DNA from: Diprion similis
Lineage: Eukaryota; Arthropoda; Insecta; Hymenoptera; Diprionidae
DNA length: 64,000 nt
Direction: 5' to 3'
NCBI RefSeq assembly: GCF_021155765.1
Contig: NC_060112.1
Coordinates: 6,448,001 to 6,512,000 of the forward strand
Positions within the stretch are counted from its first letter, which is position 1, and every line of letters begins with the position of its first letter. Below, in pieces: positions 51,890-64,000 of this stretch. Made by a program: the position numbers and the translations under genes. The notes beneath the pieces are model-generated. The model ran no database searches. It saw only the letters and a list, made by a program, of their open reading frames with translations, and was not told the DNA's origin.

Positions 51890-54800
51890 ATTCAGACGTC
51901 ACTTTCGATCCGTTGCTCGCAGGGTATCGGGACTGCGATCAATCGACTTCTCTCGCAAAAGTACGTCGCATAAGTGCCCTAAAGAATGAATCCCAGCACT
52001 TTTCGAAGTCGTCAAAATTTTTGCCAAAAATCCGATGAGGTTAGCCTTACTTTTTTTTGCGATTTTTGGAGCCGAAAATTTCTAGTCTCCGAATCGATTT
52101 GTATGACCGTTTCTTGGTTAATTGGAACCCCAGGAACTCAAAAAACACATTAAAAAGAGCATAGGACCAACAGCAGAGAAATGACGATGGAAATCTGCAG
52201 TTTATTGGCTGAAACTTTTGATCCGCTGCTCGCAGCGTATTGAAACTGCGCTCAATCGATTTCTCTCGCAAAATTACGTCGGAATAGTGCCCTAGAGAAA
52301 TAATTGCAGCACTTTTCAAAGTCGTCAAAATTTTCGCCAAAAATCCAAAGGGGTTAGCCTTACTTTTTCTGCGATTTTTGGAGCTGAAAATTTCTGGTCT
52401 CCAAATTGATACGTGTGACCGTTTCTTGGTTAATTGAAACCCTAGGAACTCAGAAAACACAATGAATAGAGCGTGGGACCAACAGCAGAGAAATGACGAT
52501 GAAAATCTGCAGTTTTTCAGCTTTAACTTTTGATCCGCTGCTCGCAGCGTATTGGGACTGCGCTCAATCGATTTCTCTCGCAAAATTACGTCGGAATAGT
52601 GCCCTAGTGAAATAATTGCAGCACTTTTCAAAGTCGTCAAAATTTTCGCCGAAAATCCAAAGGGGTTAGCCTTACTTTTTCTGCGATTTTTAGAGCTGAA
52701 AATTTCTAGTCTCCGAATTGATATGTATGAACGTTTCTTGGTCGATCGGAACCCCAGGAACTCAAAAAACACATTCGAAAGAGCGTAGGACCAACAGCAG
52801 AGAAATGACGATGGAAATCTGCAGTTTTTTGGCTGTAACTTTTGATCCGCTGCTCGCAGCGTATTGGGACTGCGCTAAATTAATTTCTCTCGCAAAACTA
52901 CGTCGGAATAGTGCCCTAAAAAATTAATTGCAGCACTTTTCAAAGTCGTCAAAATTTTCGCCAAAAATCCGAAGGGGTTAGCCTTACTTTTTTTGCGATT
53001 TTTGGAGCCGAAAATTTCTAGTCTCCGAATTGATTTGTATGACCGTTTCTTGGTCAATCGGAACCCCAGGAACTCGAAAAACACATTGAAAAGAGCGTAG
53101 GACCAACAGCAGAGAAATGACTATGGAAATCTGCAGTTTTTTGGCTGTAACTTTTGATCCGCTGCTCGCAGCGTATTGGGACTGCGCCCAATCGATTTCT
53201 CTCGCAAAATTACGTCGGAATAGTGCCCTAAAGAATTAATTGCAGCACTTTTCAAAGTCGTCAAAATTTTCGCCAAAAATCCAAAGGGGTTAGCCTTACT
53301 TTTTTTGCGATTTTTGGAGCCAAAAATTTCTAGTCTCCGAATTGATTTGTATAACCGTTTCTTGGTCAATCGGAACCCCAGGAACTCAAAAAACACATTA
53401 AAAAGAGCGTAGGACCAACAGCAGAGAAATGACGATGAAAATCTGCAGTTTTTTGGCTGTAACTTTTGATCCGCTGCTCGCAGCGTATTGGGACTGCGCT
53501 CATTCGATTTCTCTCGCAAAATTACGTCGAAATAGTGCCCTAAAGAATTAATTGCAGCACTTTTCAAAGTCGTCAAAATTTTCGCCAAAAATCCAAAGGG
53601 GTTAGCCTTACTTTTTTTGCGATTTTTAGAGCCGAAAATTTCTAGTCTCCGAATTGATTTGTATGACCGTTTCTTGGTCAATCGGAACCCCAGGAACTCG
53701 AAAAACACATTAAAAAGAGCGTAGGACCAACAGCAGAGAAATGACGATGAAAATCTGCAGTATTTCGGCTGTAACTTTTGATCCGCTGCTCGCAGCGTAT
53801 TGGGACTGCGCTTAATCGATTTCTCTCGCAAAATTACGTCGGAATAGTGCCCTAAAGAATTAATTGCAGCACTTTTCAAAGTCGTCGAAATTTTCGCCAA
53901 AAATCCAAAGGGGTTAGCCTTACTTTTTTTGCGATTTTTGAAACCGAAAATTTCTAGTCTCCGAATTGATTTTTATAACCGTTTCTTGGTCAATCGGAAC
54001 CCCAGGAACTCAAAAAACACATTAGAAAGAGCGTAGGACCAACAGCAGAGAAATGACGATGGAAATCTGCAGTTTTTTGGCTGTAACTTTTGATCCGCTG
54101 CTCGCAGCGTATTGGGACTGCGCCCAATCGATTTCTCTCGCAAAATTACGTCGGAATAGTGCCCCAAAGAATTGATTGCAGCACTTTTCAAAGTCGTCGA
54201 AATTTTCGCCAAAAATCCAAAGGGGTTAGCCTTACTTTTCTTGCGATTTTTGGAGCCGAAAATTTCTAGTCTCCGAATTGATTTGTATGACCGTTTCTTG
54301 GTCAATCGGAACCCCAGGGACTCAAAAAACACATTAAAAAGAGCGTAGGACCAACAGCAGAGGAATGACGATGGAAATCTGCAGTTTATTGGCTGTAACT
54401 TTTGATCCGCTGCTCGCAGCGTATTGGGACTGCACCCAATCGATTTCTCTCGCAAAATTACGTCGGAATAGTGCCCTAAAGAATTAATTGCAGCACTTTT
54501 CAAAGTCGTCGAAATTTTCGCCAAAAATCCAAAGGGGTTAGCCTTACTTTTTTTGCGATTTTTGGAGCCGAAAATTTCTAGTCTCCGAATTGATTTGTAT
54601 GACCGTTTCTTGGTCAATCGGAACCCCAGGAACTCAAAAAACACATTTAAAAGAGCGTAGGACCAACAGCAGAGAAATCACGATGAAAATCTGCAGTTTT
54701 TTGGCTGTAACTTTTGATCCGCTGCTCGCAGCGTATTAGGACTGCGCCCAATCGATTTCTCTCTCAAAATTACGTCGGAATAGTGCCCCAGAGAATTAAT

Positions 54801-57800
54801 TGCAGCACTTTGCAAAGTCGTCGAAATTTTTGCCAAAAATCCAAAGGGGTTAGCCTTACTTTTTTTGCGATTTTTGATGCCGAAAATTTCTAGTCTCCGA
54901 ATTGATTTGTATGACTATTTCTTGGTCAATCGGAACCCCAGGAACTCAAAAAACACATTAAAAAGAGCGTAGGACCAACAGCAGAGAAATGACGATGGAA
55001 ATCTGCAGTTTTTTGGCTGTAACTTTTGATCCGCTGCTCGCAGCGTATTGGGACTGCGCTCAATCGATTTCTCTCGCAAAATTACGTCGGAATAGTGGCC
55101 TAAAGAAATAATTGCAGCACTTTTCGAAGTCGTCAAAATTTTCGCCAAAAATCCAAAGGGGTTAGCCTTACTTTTCTTGCGATTTTTGGAGCCGAAAATT
55201 TCTAGTCTCCGAATTGATTTGTATGACCGTTTCTTGGTCAATCGGAACCCCAGGAACTCAAAAAACACATTAAAAAGAGCGTAGGACCAACAGCAGAGAA
55301 ATGACGATAAAAATCTGCAGTATTTCGGCTGTAACTTTCGATCCGCTGCTCGCAGCGTATTGGGACTGCGCCTAATCGATTTCTCTCGCAAAATTACGTC
55401 GGACTAGTGCCCTAAAGAATCAATTGCAGCACTTTTCAAAGTCGTCGAAATTTTCGCCAAAAATCCAAAGGGGTTAGCCTTACTTTTTTTGCGATTTTTG
55501 GAGCCGAAAATTTCTAGTCACCGAATTGATTTGTATGACCGTTTCTCGGTCAATCGGAACCCCAGGAACTCAAAAAACACATTAAAAAGAGCGTAGGACC
55601 AACAGCAGAGAAATGACGATGGGAATCTGCAGTTTTTTGGCTGTAACTTTTGATCCGCTGCTCGCAGCGTATTGGGACTGCGCTCAATCGATTTCTCTCG
55701 CGTAATTACGTCGAAATAGAGCCCTAAAGAATTAATTGCAGCACTTCTCAAAGTCGTCAAAATTTTCGCCAAAAATCCAAAGGGGTTAGCCTTACTTTTT
55801 TTGCGATTTTTGGAGCCGAAAATTTCTAGTCTCCGAATTGATTTGTATGACCGTTTCTTGGTCAATCGGAACCCCAGGAACTCAAAAAACACATTAAAAA
55901 GAGCGTAGGACCAACAGCAGAGAAATGACGATGGAAATCTGCAGTTTATTGACTGTAACTTTTGATCCGCTGCTCGCAGCGTATTGGGACTGCGCTCAAT
56001 CGATTTCTCTAGCAAAATTACGTCGGAATAGTAGCCTGAAGAAATAATTGCAGCACTTTTCAAAGTCGTCAAAATTTTCGCCAAAAATCCAGAGGGGTTA
56101 GCCTTACTTTTTTCGCGATTTTTTGAGCTGAAAATTTCTAGTCTCCGGATTGATTTGTATGACCGTTTCTTGGTTAATCGGAACCCCAGAAACTCAAAAA
56201 ACACATTGAAAAGAGCGTAGGACCAACAGCAGAGAAATGACGATAAAAATCTGCAGTTTTTTGGCTAAAACTTTTGATCCGCTGCTCGCAGCGTATTGGG
56301 ACTGCGCCCAATCGATTTCTCTCGCAAAATTACGTCGAAATAGTGCCCCAAAGAATTAATTGCAGCACTTTTCAAAGTCGTCAAAATTTTCGCCAAAAAT
56401 CCAAAGGGGTTAGCCTTACTTTTTTTGCGATTCTTGGACCCGAAAATTTCTAGTCTCCGTATTGATTTGTATGACCGTTTCTTGGTCAATCGGAACCCCA
56501 GGAACTCAAAAAACACATTAAAGAGAGCGTAGGACCAACAGCAGAGAAATGACGATGGAAATCTGCAGTTTTTTGGCTGTAACTTTTGATCCGCTGCTCG
56601 CAGCGTATTGGGACTGCGCCCAATCGATTTCTCTCGCGAAATTACGTCGGAATAGTGCCCTAAAGAATTAATTGCAGCACTTTTCAAAGTCGTCGAAATT
56701 TTCGCCAAAAATCCAAAGGGGTTAGCCTTACTTTTTTTGCGATTTTTGGAGCCGAAAATTTCTAGTCTCCGAATTGATTTGTATGACCGTTTCTTGGTCA
56801 ATCGGAACCCCAGGAACTCAAAAAACACATTAAAAAGAGCGTAGGACCAACAGCAGAGAAATGACGATGGAAATCTGCAGTTTTTTGGCTGTAACTTTTG
56901 ATCCGCTGCTCGCAGCGTATTGGGACTGCGCTCAATCGATTTCTCTCGCAAAATTACGTCGGAATAGAGCCCTAAAGAATTAATTGCAGCACTTCTCAAA
57001 GTCGTCAAAATTTTTGCCAAAAATCCAAAGGGGTTAGCCTTACTTTTTTTGCGATTTTTGGAGCCGAAAATTTCTAGTCTCCGAATTGATTTGTATGACC
57101 GTTTCTTGGTCAATCGGAACCCCAGGAACTCAAAAAACACATTAAAAAGAGCGTAGGACCAACAGCAGAGAAATGACGATCAAAATCTGCAGTTCTTTGG
57201 CTGTAACTTTTGATCCGCTGCTCGCAGCGTATTGGGACTGCGCTCAATCGATTTCTCTAGCAAAATTACGTCGGAATAGTGCCCTGAAGAATTAATTGCA
57301 GCACTTTTCAAAGTCGTCAAAATTTTCGCCAAAAATCCAAAGGGGTTAGCCTTACTTTTTTTGCGATTTTTGGAGCTGAAAATTTCTAGTCTCCGAATTG
57401 ATTTGTATGACCGTTTCTTGGTCAATCGGAACCCCAGGAACTCAAAAAACACATTAAAAAGAGCGTAGGACCAACAGCAGAGAAATGACGATAAAAATCT
57501 GCAGTATTTCGGCTGTAACTTTCGATCCGCTGCTCGCAGCGTATTGGGACTGCGCCTAATCGATTTCTCTCGCAAAATTACGTCGGACTAGTGCCCTAAA
57601 GAATCAATTGCAGCACTTTTCAAAGTCGTCGAAATTTTCGCCAAAAATCCAAAGGGGTTAGCCTTACTTTTTTTGCGATTTTTGGAGCCGAAAATTTCTA
57701 GTCTCCGAATTGATTTGTATGACCGTTTCTTGGTCAATCGGAACCCCAGAAACTCAAAAAACACATTAAAAAGAGCGTAGGACCAACAGCAGAGAAATGA

Positions 57801-60800
57801 CGATGGGAATCTGCAGTTTTTTGGCTGTAACTTTTGATCCGCTGCTCGCAGCGTATTGGGACTGCGCTCATTCGATTTCTCTCGCAAAATTACGTCGGAA
57901 TAGTGCCCTAAAGAAATAATTGCAGCACTTTTCAAAGTCGTCGAAATTTTCGCCAAAAATCCAAAGGGGTTAGCCTTACTTTTTTTGCGATTTTCGGAGC
58001 CGAAAATTTCTAGTCTCCGAATTGATTTGTATGACCGTTTCTTGGTCAATCGGAACCCCAGGAACTCAAAAAACACATTAAAAAGAGCGTAGGACCAACA
58101 GCAGAGAAATGACGATGGAAATCTGCAGTTTTTTGGCTGTAACTTTTGATCCGCTGCTCGCAGCGTATTGGGACTGCGCCCAATCGATTTCTCTAGCAAA
58201 ATTACGTCGGAATAGTAGCCTGAAGAAATAATTGCAGCACTTTTCAAAGTCGTCAAAATTTTCGCCAAAAATCCAGATGGGTTAGCCTTACTTTTTTTGC
58301 GATTTTTTGAGCTGAAAATTTATAGTTTCTGGATTGATTTGTATGACCGTTACTTGGTTAATCGGAACCCCAGGAACTCAAAAAACACATTAAAAAGAGC
58401 GTAGGACCAACAGCAGAGAAATGACGATAAAAATCTGCAGTTTTTTGGCTAAAACTTTTGATCCGCTGCTCGCAGCGTATTGGGACTGCGCCCAATCGAT
58501 TTCTCTCGCAAAATTACGTCGAAATAGTGCCCCAAAGAATTAATTGCAGCACTTTTCAAAGTCGTCACAATTTTCGCCAAAAATCCAAAGGGGTTAGCCT
58601 TACTTTTTTTGCGATTTTTGGAGCCGAAAATTTCTAGTCTCCGAATTGATTTGTATGACCGTTTCTTGGTCAATCGGAACCCCAGGAACTCAAAAAACAC
58701 ATTAAAAAGAGCGCAGGACCAACAGCAGAGAAATGACGATGGAAATCTGCAGTTTTTTGGCTGTAACTTTTGATCCGCTGCTCGCAGCGTATTGGGACTG
58801 CGCCCAATCGATTTCTCTCGCAAAATTACGTCGAAATAGCGCCCCAAAGAATTAATTGCAGCACTTTTCAAAGTCGTCAAAATTTTCGCTAAAAATCCAA
58901 AGGGGTTAGCCTTACTTTTTTTGCGATTTTTGGAGCCGAAAATTTCTAGTCTCCGAATTGATTTGTATGACCGTTTCTTGGTCAATCGGAACCCCAGGAA
59001 CTCAAAAAACACATTAAAGAGAGCGTAGGACCAACAGCAGAGAAATGACGATGGAAATCTGCAGTTTTTTGGCTGTAACTTTTGATCCGCTGCTCGCAGC
59101 GTATTGGGACTGCGCCCAATCGATTTCTCTCGCGAAATTACGTCGGAATAGTGCCCTAAAGAATTAATTGCAGCACTTTTCAAAGTCGTCGAAATTTTCG
59201 CCAAAAATCCAAAGGGGTTAGCCTTACTTTTTTTGCGATTTTTGGAGCCGAAAATTTCTAGTCTCCGAATTGATTTGTATGACCGTTTCTTGGTCAATCG
59301 GAACCCCAGGAACTCAAAAAACACATTAAAAAGAGCGTAGGACCAACAGCAGAGAAATGACGATGGAAATCTGCAGTTTTTTGGCTGTAACTTTTGATCC
59401 GCTGCTCGCAGCGTATTGGGACTGCGCTCAATCGATTTCTCTCGCAAAATTACGTCGGAATAGAGCCCTAAAGAATTAATTGCAGCACTTCTCAAAGTCG
59501 TCAAAATTTTTGCCAAAAATCCAAAGGGGTTAGCCTTACTTTTTTTGCGATTTTTGGAGCCGAAAATTTCTAGTCTCCGAATTGATTTGTATGACCGTTT
59601 CTTGGTCAATCGGAACCCCAGGAACTCAAAAAACACATTAAAAAGAGCGTAGGACCAACAGCAGAGAAATGACGATCAAAATCTGCAGTTCTTTGGCTGT
59701 AACTTTTGATCCGCTGCTCGCAGCGTATTGGGACTGCGCTCAATCGATTTCTCTAGCAAAATTACGTCGGAATAGTGCCCTGAAGAATTAATTGCAGCAC
59801 TTTTCAAAGTCGTCAAAATTTTCGCCAAAAATCCAAAGGGGTTAGCCTTACTTTTTTTGCGATTTTTGGAGCTGAAAATTTCTAGTCTCCGAATTGATTT
59901 GTATGACCGTTTCTTGGTCAATCGGAACCCCAGGAACTCAAAAAACACATTAAAAAGAGCGTAGGACCAACAGCAGAGAAATGACGATAAAAATCTGCAG
60001 TATTTCGGCTGTAACTTTCGATCCGCTGCTCGCAGCGTATTGGGACTGCGCCTAATCGATTTCTCTCGCAAAATTACGTCGGACTAGTGCCCTAAAGAAT
60101 CAATTGCAGCACTTTTCAAAGTCGTCGAAATTTTCGCCAAAAATCCAAAGGGGTTAGCCTTACTTTTTTTGCGATTTTTGGAGCCGAAAATTTCTAGTCT
60201 CCGAATTGATTTGTATGACCGTTTCTTGGTCAATCGGAACCCCAGAAACTCAAAAAACACATTAAAAAGAGCGTAGGACCAACAGCAGAGAAATGACGAT
60301 GGGAATCTGCAGTTTTTTGGCTGTAACTTTTGATCCGCTGCTCGCAGCGTATTGGGACTGCGCTCATTCGATTTCTCTCGCAAAATTACGTCGGAATAGT
60401 GCCCTAAAGAAATAATTGCAGCACTTTTCAAAGTCGTCGAAATTTTCGCCAAAAATCCAAAGGGGTTAGCCTTACTTTTTTTGCGATTTTCGGAGCCGAA
60501 AATTTCTAGTCTCCGAATTGATTTGTATGACCGTTTCTTGGTCAATCGGAACCCCAGGAACTCAAAAAACACATTAAAAAGAGCGTAGGACCAACAGCAG
60601 AGAAATGACGATGGAAATCTGCAGTTTTTTGGCTGTAACTTTTGATCCGCTGCTCGCAGCGTATTGGGACTGCGCCCAATCGATTTCTCTAGCAAAATTA
60701 CGTCGGAATAGTAGCCTGAAGAAATAATTGCAGCACTTTTCAAAGTCGTCAAAATTTTCGCCAAAAATCCAGATGGGTTAGCCTTACTTTTTTTGCGATT

Positions 60801-63800
60801 TTTTGAGCTGAAAATTTATAGTTTCTGGATTGATTTGTATGACCGTTTCTTGGTTAATCGGAACCCCAGGAACTCAAAAAACACATTAAAAAGAGCGTAG
60901 GACCAACACAGAGAAATGACGATAAAAATCTGCAGATTTTTGGCTAAAACTTTTGATCCGCTGCTCGCAGCGTATTGGGACTGCGCCCAATCGATTTCTC
61001 TCGCAAAATTACGTCGAAATAGTGCCCCAAAGAATTAATTGCAGCACTTTTCAAAGTCGTCACAATTTTCGCCAAAAATCCAAAGGGGTTAGCCTTACTT
61101 TTTTTGCGATTTTTGGAGCCGAAAATTTCTAGTCTCCGAATTGATTTGTATGACCGTTTCTTGGTCAATCGGAACCCCAGGAACTCAAAAAACACATTAA
61201 AAAGAGCGCAGGACCAACAGCAGAGAAATGACGATGGAAATCTGCAGTTTTTTGGCTGTAACTTTTGATCCGCTGCTCGCAGCGTATTGGGACTGCGCCC
61301 AATCGATTTCTCTCGCAAAATTACGTCGAAATAGCGCCCCAAAGAATTAATTGCAGCACTTTTCAAAGTCGTCAAAATTTTCGCCAAAAATCCAAAGGGG
61401 TTAGCCTTACTTTTTTTGCGATTTTTGGAGCCGAAAATTTCTAGTCTCCGAATTGATTTGTATGACCGTTTCTTGGTCAATCGGAACCCCAGGAACTCAA
61501 AAAACACATTAAAGAGAGCGTAGGACCAACAGCAGAGAAATGACGATGGAAATCTGCAGTTTTTTGGCTGTAACTTTTGATCCGCTGCTCGCAGCGTATT
61601 GGGACTGCGCCCAATCGATTTCTCTCGCAAAATTACGTCGGAATAGTGCCCTAAAGAATTAATTGCAGCACTTTTCAAAGTCGTCGAAATTTTCGCCAAA
61701 AATCCAAAGGGGTTAGCCTTACTTTTTTTGCGATTTTTGGAGCCGAAAATTTCTAGTCTCCGAATTGATTTGTATGACCGTTTCTTGGTCAATCGGAACC
61801 CCAGGAACTCAAAAAACACATTAAAAAGAGCGTAGGACCAACAGCAGAGAAATGACGATGGAAATCTGCAGTTTTTTGGCTGTAACTTTTGATCCGCTGC
61901 TCGCAGCGTATTGGGACTGCGCTCATTCGATTTCTCTCGCAAAATTACGTCGGAATAGTGCCCTAAAGAAATAATTGCAGCACTTTTCAAAGTCGTCGAA
62001 ATTTTCGCCAAAAATCCAAAGGGGTTAGCCTTACTTTTTTTTGCGATGTTTGAAGCCGGAAATTTCTAGTCTCCGAATTGATTTGTATGACCGTTTCTTG
62101 GTCAATCGGAACCCCAGGAACTCAAAAAACACATTAAAAAGAGCGTAGGACCAACAGCAGAGAAATGACGATGGAAATCTGCAGTTTTTTGGCTGTAACT
62201 TTTGATCCGCTGCTCGCAGCATATTGGGACTGCGCTCAATCGATTTCTCTCGCGTAATTACGTCGGAATAGAGCCCTAAAGAATTAATTGCAGCACTTCT
62301 CAAAGTCGTCAAAATTTTCGCCAAAAATCCAAAGGGGTTAGCCTTACTTTTTTTGCGATTTTTGGAGCTGAAAATTTCTAGTCTCCGAATTGATTTGTAT
62401 GACCGTTTCTTGGTCAATCGGAACCCCAGGAACTCAAAAAACACATTAAAAAGAGCGTAGGACCAACAGCAGAGAAATGACGATGGAAATCTGCAGTTTA
62501 TTGACTGTAACTTTTGATCCGCTGCTCGCAGCGTATTGGGACTGCGCTCAATCGATTTCTTTAGCAAAATTACGTCGGAATAGTAGCCTGAAGAAATAAT
62601 TGCAGCACTTTTTAAAGTCGTCAAAATTTTCGCCAAAAATCCAGAGGGGTTAGCCTCACTTTTTTTGCGATTTTTTAAGCTGAAAATTTCTAGTCTCCGG
62701 ATTGATTTGTATGACCGTTTCTTGGTTAATCGGAACCCCAGAAACTCAAAAAACACATTGAAAAGAGCGTAGGACCAACAGCAGAGAAATGACGATAAAA
62801 ATCTGCAGTTTTTTGGCTAAAACTTTTGATCCGCTGCTCGCAGCGTATTGGGACTGCGCCCAATCGATTTCTCTCGCGAAATTACGTCGGAATAGTGCCC
62901 TAAAGAATTAATTGCAGCACTTTTCAAAGTCGTCGAAATTTTCGCCAAAAATCCAAAGGGGTTAGCCTTACTTTTTTTGCGATTTTTGGAGCCGAAAATT
63001 TCTAGTCTCCGAATTGATTTGTATGACCGTTTCTTGGTCAATCGGAACCCCAGGAACTCAAAAAACACATTAAAGAGAGCGTAGGACCAACAGCAGAGAA
63101 ATGACGATGGAAATCTGCAGTTTTTTGGCTGTAACTTTTGATCCGCTGCTCGCAGCGTATTGGGACTGCGCCCAATCGATTTCTCTCGCGAAATTACGTC
63201 GGAATAGTGCCCTAAAGAATTAATTGCAGCACTTTTCAAAGTCGTCGAAATTTTCGCCAAAAATCCAAAGGGGTTAGCCTTACTTTTTTTGCGATTTTTG
63301 GAGCCGAAAATTTCTAGTCTCCGAATTGATTTGTATGACCGTTTCTTGGTCAATCGGAACCCCAGGAACTCAAAAAACACATTAAAAAGAGCGTAGGACC
63401 AACAGCAGAGAAATGACGATGGAAATCTGCAGTTTTTTGGCTGTAACTTTTGATCCGCTGCTCGCAGCGTATTGGGACTGCGCTCAATCGATTTCTCTCG
63501 CAAAATTACGTCGGAATAGAGCCCTAAAGAATTAATTGCAGCACTTCTCAAAGTCGTCAAAATTTTTGCCAAAAATCCAAAGGGGTTAGCCTTACTTTTT
63601 TTGCGATTTTTGGAGCCGAAAATTTCTAGTCTCCGAATTGATTTGTATGACCGTTTCTTGGTCAATCGGAACCCCAGGAACTCAAAAAACACATTAAAAA
63701 GAGCGTAGGACCAACAGCAGAGAAATGACGATCAAAATCTGCAGTTTTTTGGCTGTAACTTTTGATCCGCTGCTCGCAGCGTATTGGGACTGCGCTCAAT

Positions 63801-64000
63801 CGATTTCTCTCGCAAAATTACGTCGGAATAGTGCCCTAAAGAATTAATTGCAGCACTCTTCAAAGTCGTCAAAATTTTCGCCAAAAATCCAAAGGGGTTA
63901 GCCTTACTTTTTTTGCGATTTTCGGAGCGGAAAATTTCTAGTCTCCGAATTGATTTGTATGACCGTTTCTTGGTCAATCGGAACCCCAGGAACTCAAAAA
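51890..64000. repeat. 312-bp tandem satellite array (about 39 monomers, open at the window end)
   Basis: The landmark GGGGTTAGCC recurs every 312 bases (52350, 52662, 52974, 53286 ... 63894); 52350 to 63894 is exactly 37 x 312. Each monomer carries the same boxes in order: TTTTGATCCGCTGCTCGCAG, AAATTACGTCG, AATTGCAGCACTTTTCAAAG, the GGGGTTAGCC landmark, TTTCTAGTCTCCGAATTG, ACCGTTTCTTGGTCAATCGG and AGCGTAGGACCAACAGCAGAG. Interior copies differ at few positions, while the leftmost one (51890-52200) is more diverged. Array indels are rare: one base is missing near 60908 and one T is gained near 62033, which cancel. On - the consensus has a stop-free 104-codon frame, which explains the chain of long similar open frames; no known protein is recognised. 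Most likely satellite DNA, possibly pericentromeric or heterochromatic. Confidence 0.95.
55391..62011. repeat. Higher-order repeat of 7-8 satellite monomers
   Basis: Variant-bearing monomers recur as blocks. The unit read from 55391 on - returns at 57575 (7 monomers on) and 60071 (8 further on). The readings ending at 57588 and 60084 are identical over 226 codons, 2,496 bp apart. The one at 58449 returns at 60944, one base short of 2,496 because of the 60908 deletion. The 7 versus 8 spacing means one monomer was gained or lost between copies. Confidence 0.8.

Noticed and set aside
51890-64000. CRISPR array or tandem coding gene cluster
   Set aside because: Monomers are contiguous with no unique spacers, the host is a eukaryote, and the 104-aa repeat lacks family resemblance and carries scattered stops, so satellite DNA is the simplest call.

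Overview
The window reads as nuclear DNA of an insect, most likely a hymenopteran. The genes are split by short GT-AG introns, the spacers are AT-rich with microsatellites, and the acid phosphatase resembles the insect venom/lysosomal (Acph-1-like) type. The order is an inference from protein resemblance and general genome style; no species can be named from the sequence.

Layout. Bases 1-1.9 kb hold no gene I can support. A four-exon gene for a TMEM126-family mitochondrial membrane protein lies on + (1919-3126). After an AT-rich spacer come three genes on the - strand: an AMMECR1 homologue (8777-6879, with an in-frame open extension to 6492 beyond its TAG stop), a seven-exon histidine acid phosphatase (12607-9823) and a nine-exon glucosylceramidase/GBA1 homologue (15883-13657) with a TATA box. 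The two lysosome-type hydrolases are adjacent and in the same orientation. A 7.6-kb stretch follows without a supported coding exon, although it probably holds 5' non-coding exons of the next gene.

From 23.5 to 47.65 kb on + runs one large gene for a SH3-DH-PH Rho guanine-nucleotide exchange factor of the Asef/ARHGEF4-SPATA13 class (RhoGEF3 in flies). It has a very long Ser/Pro-rich N-terminal half and at least 17 coding exons that join in phase to about 2,050 codons. There is also a phase 0-0 optional exon at 40.6 kb. Its introns carry several foldback (inverted-repeat) elements, and a cluster of poly(A) signals lies at 48.5-48.6 kb.

From about 51.9 kb to the end of the window (and beyond it) is a head-to-tail satellite array with a constant 312-bp monomer, about 39 copies. 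It has higher-order 7/8-monomer periodicity, decayed outlying copies from 50.6 kb, and a stop-poor frame on the - strand because 312 is a multiple of 3.

The genes do not form one pathway, and eukaryotic neighbours need not. The points most worth following up are the stop-codon-interrupted AMMECR1 C-terminus (readthrough or a 51-nt exitron), the hairpin that buries the splice acceptor of the optional RhoGEF3 exon, and the 312-bp satellite with its in-frame repeats. All exon boundaries were placed by eye from splice signals, phase and family resemblance.
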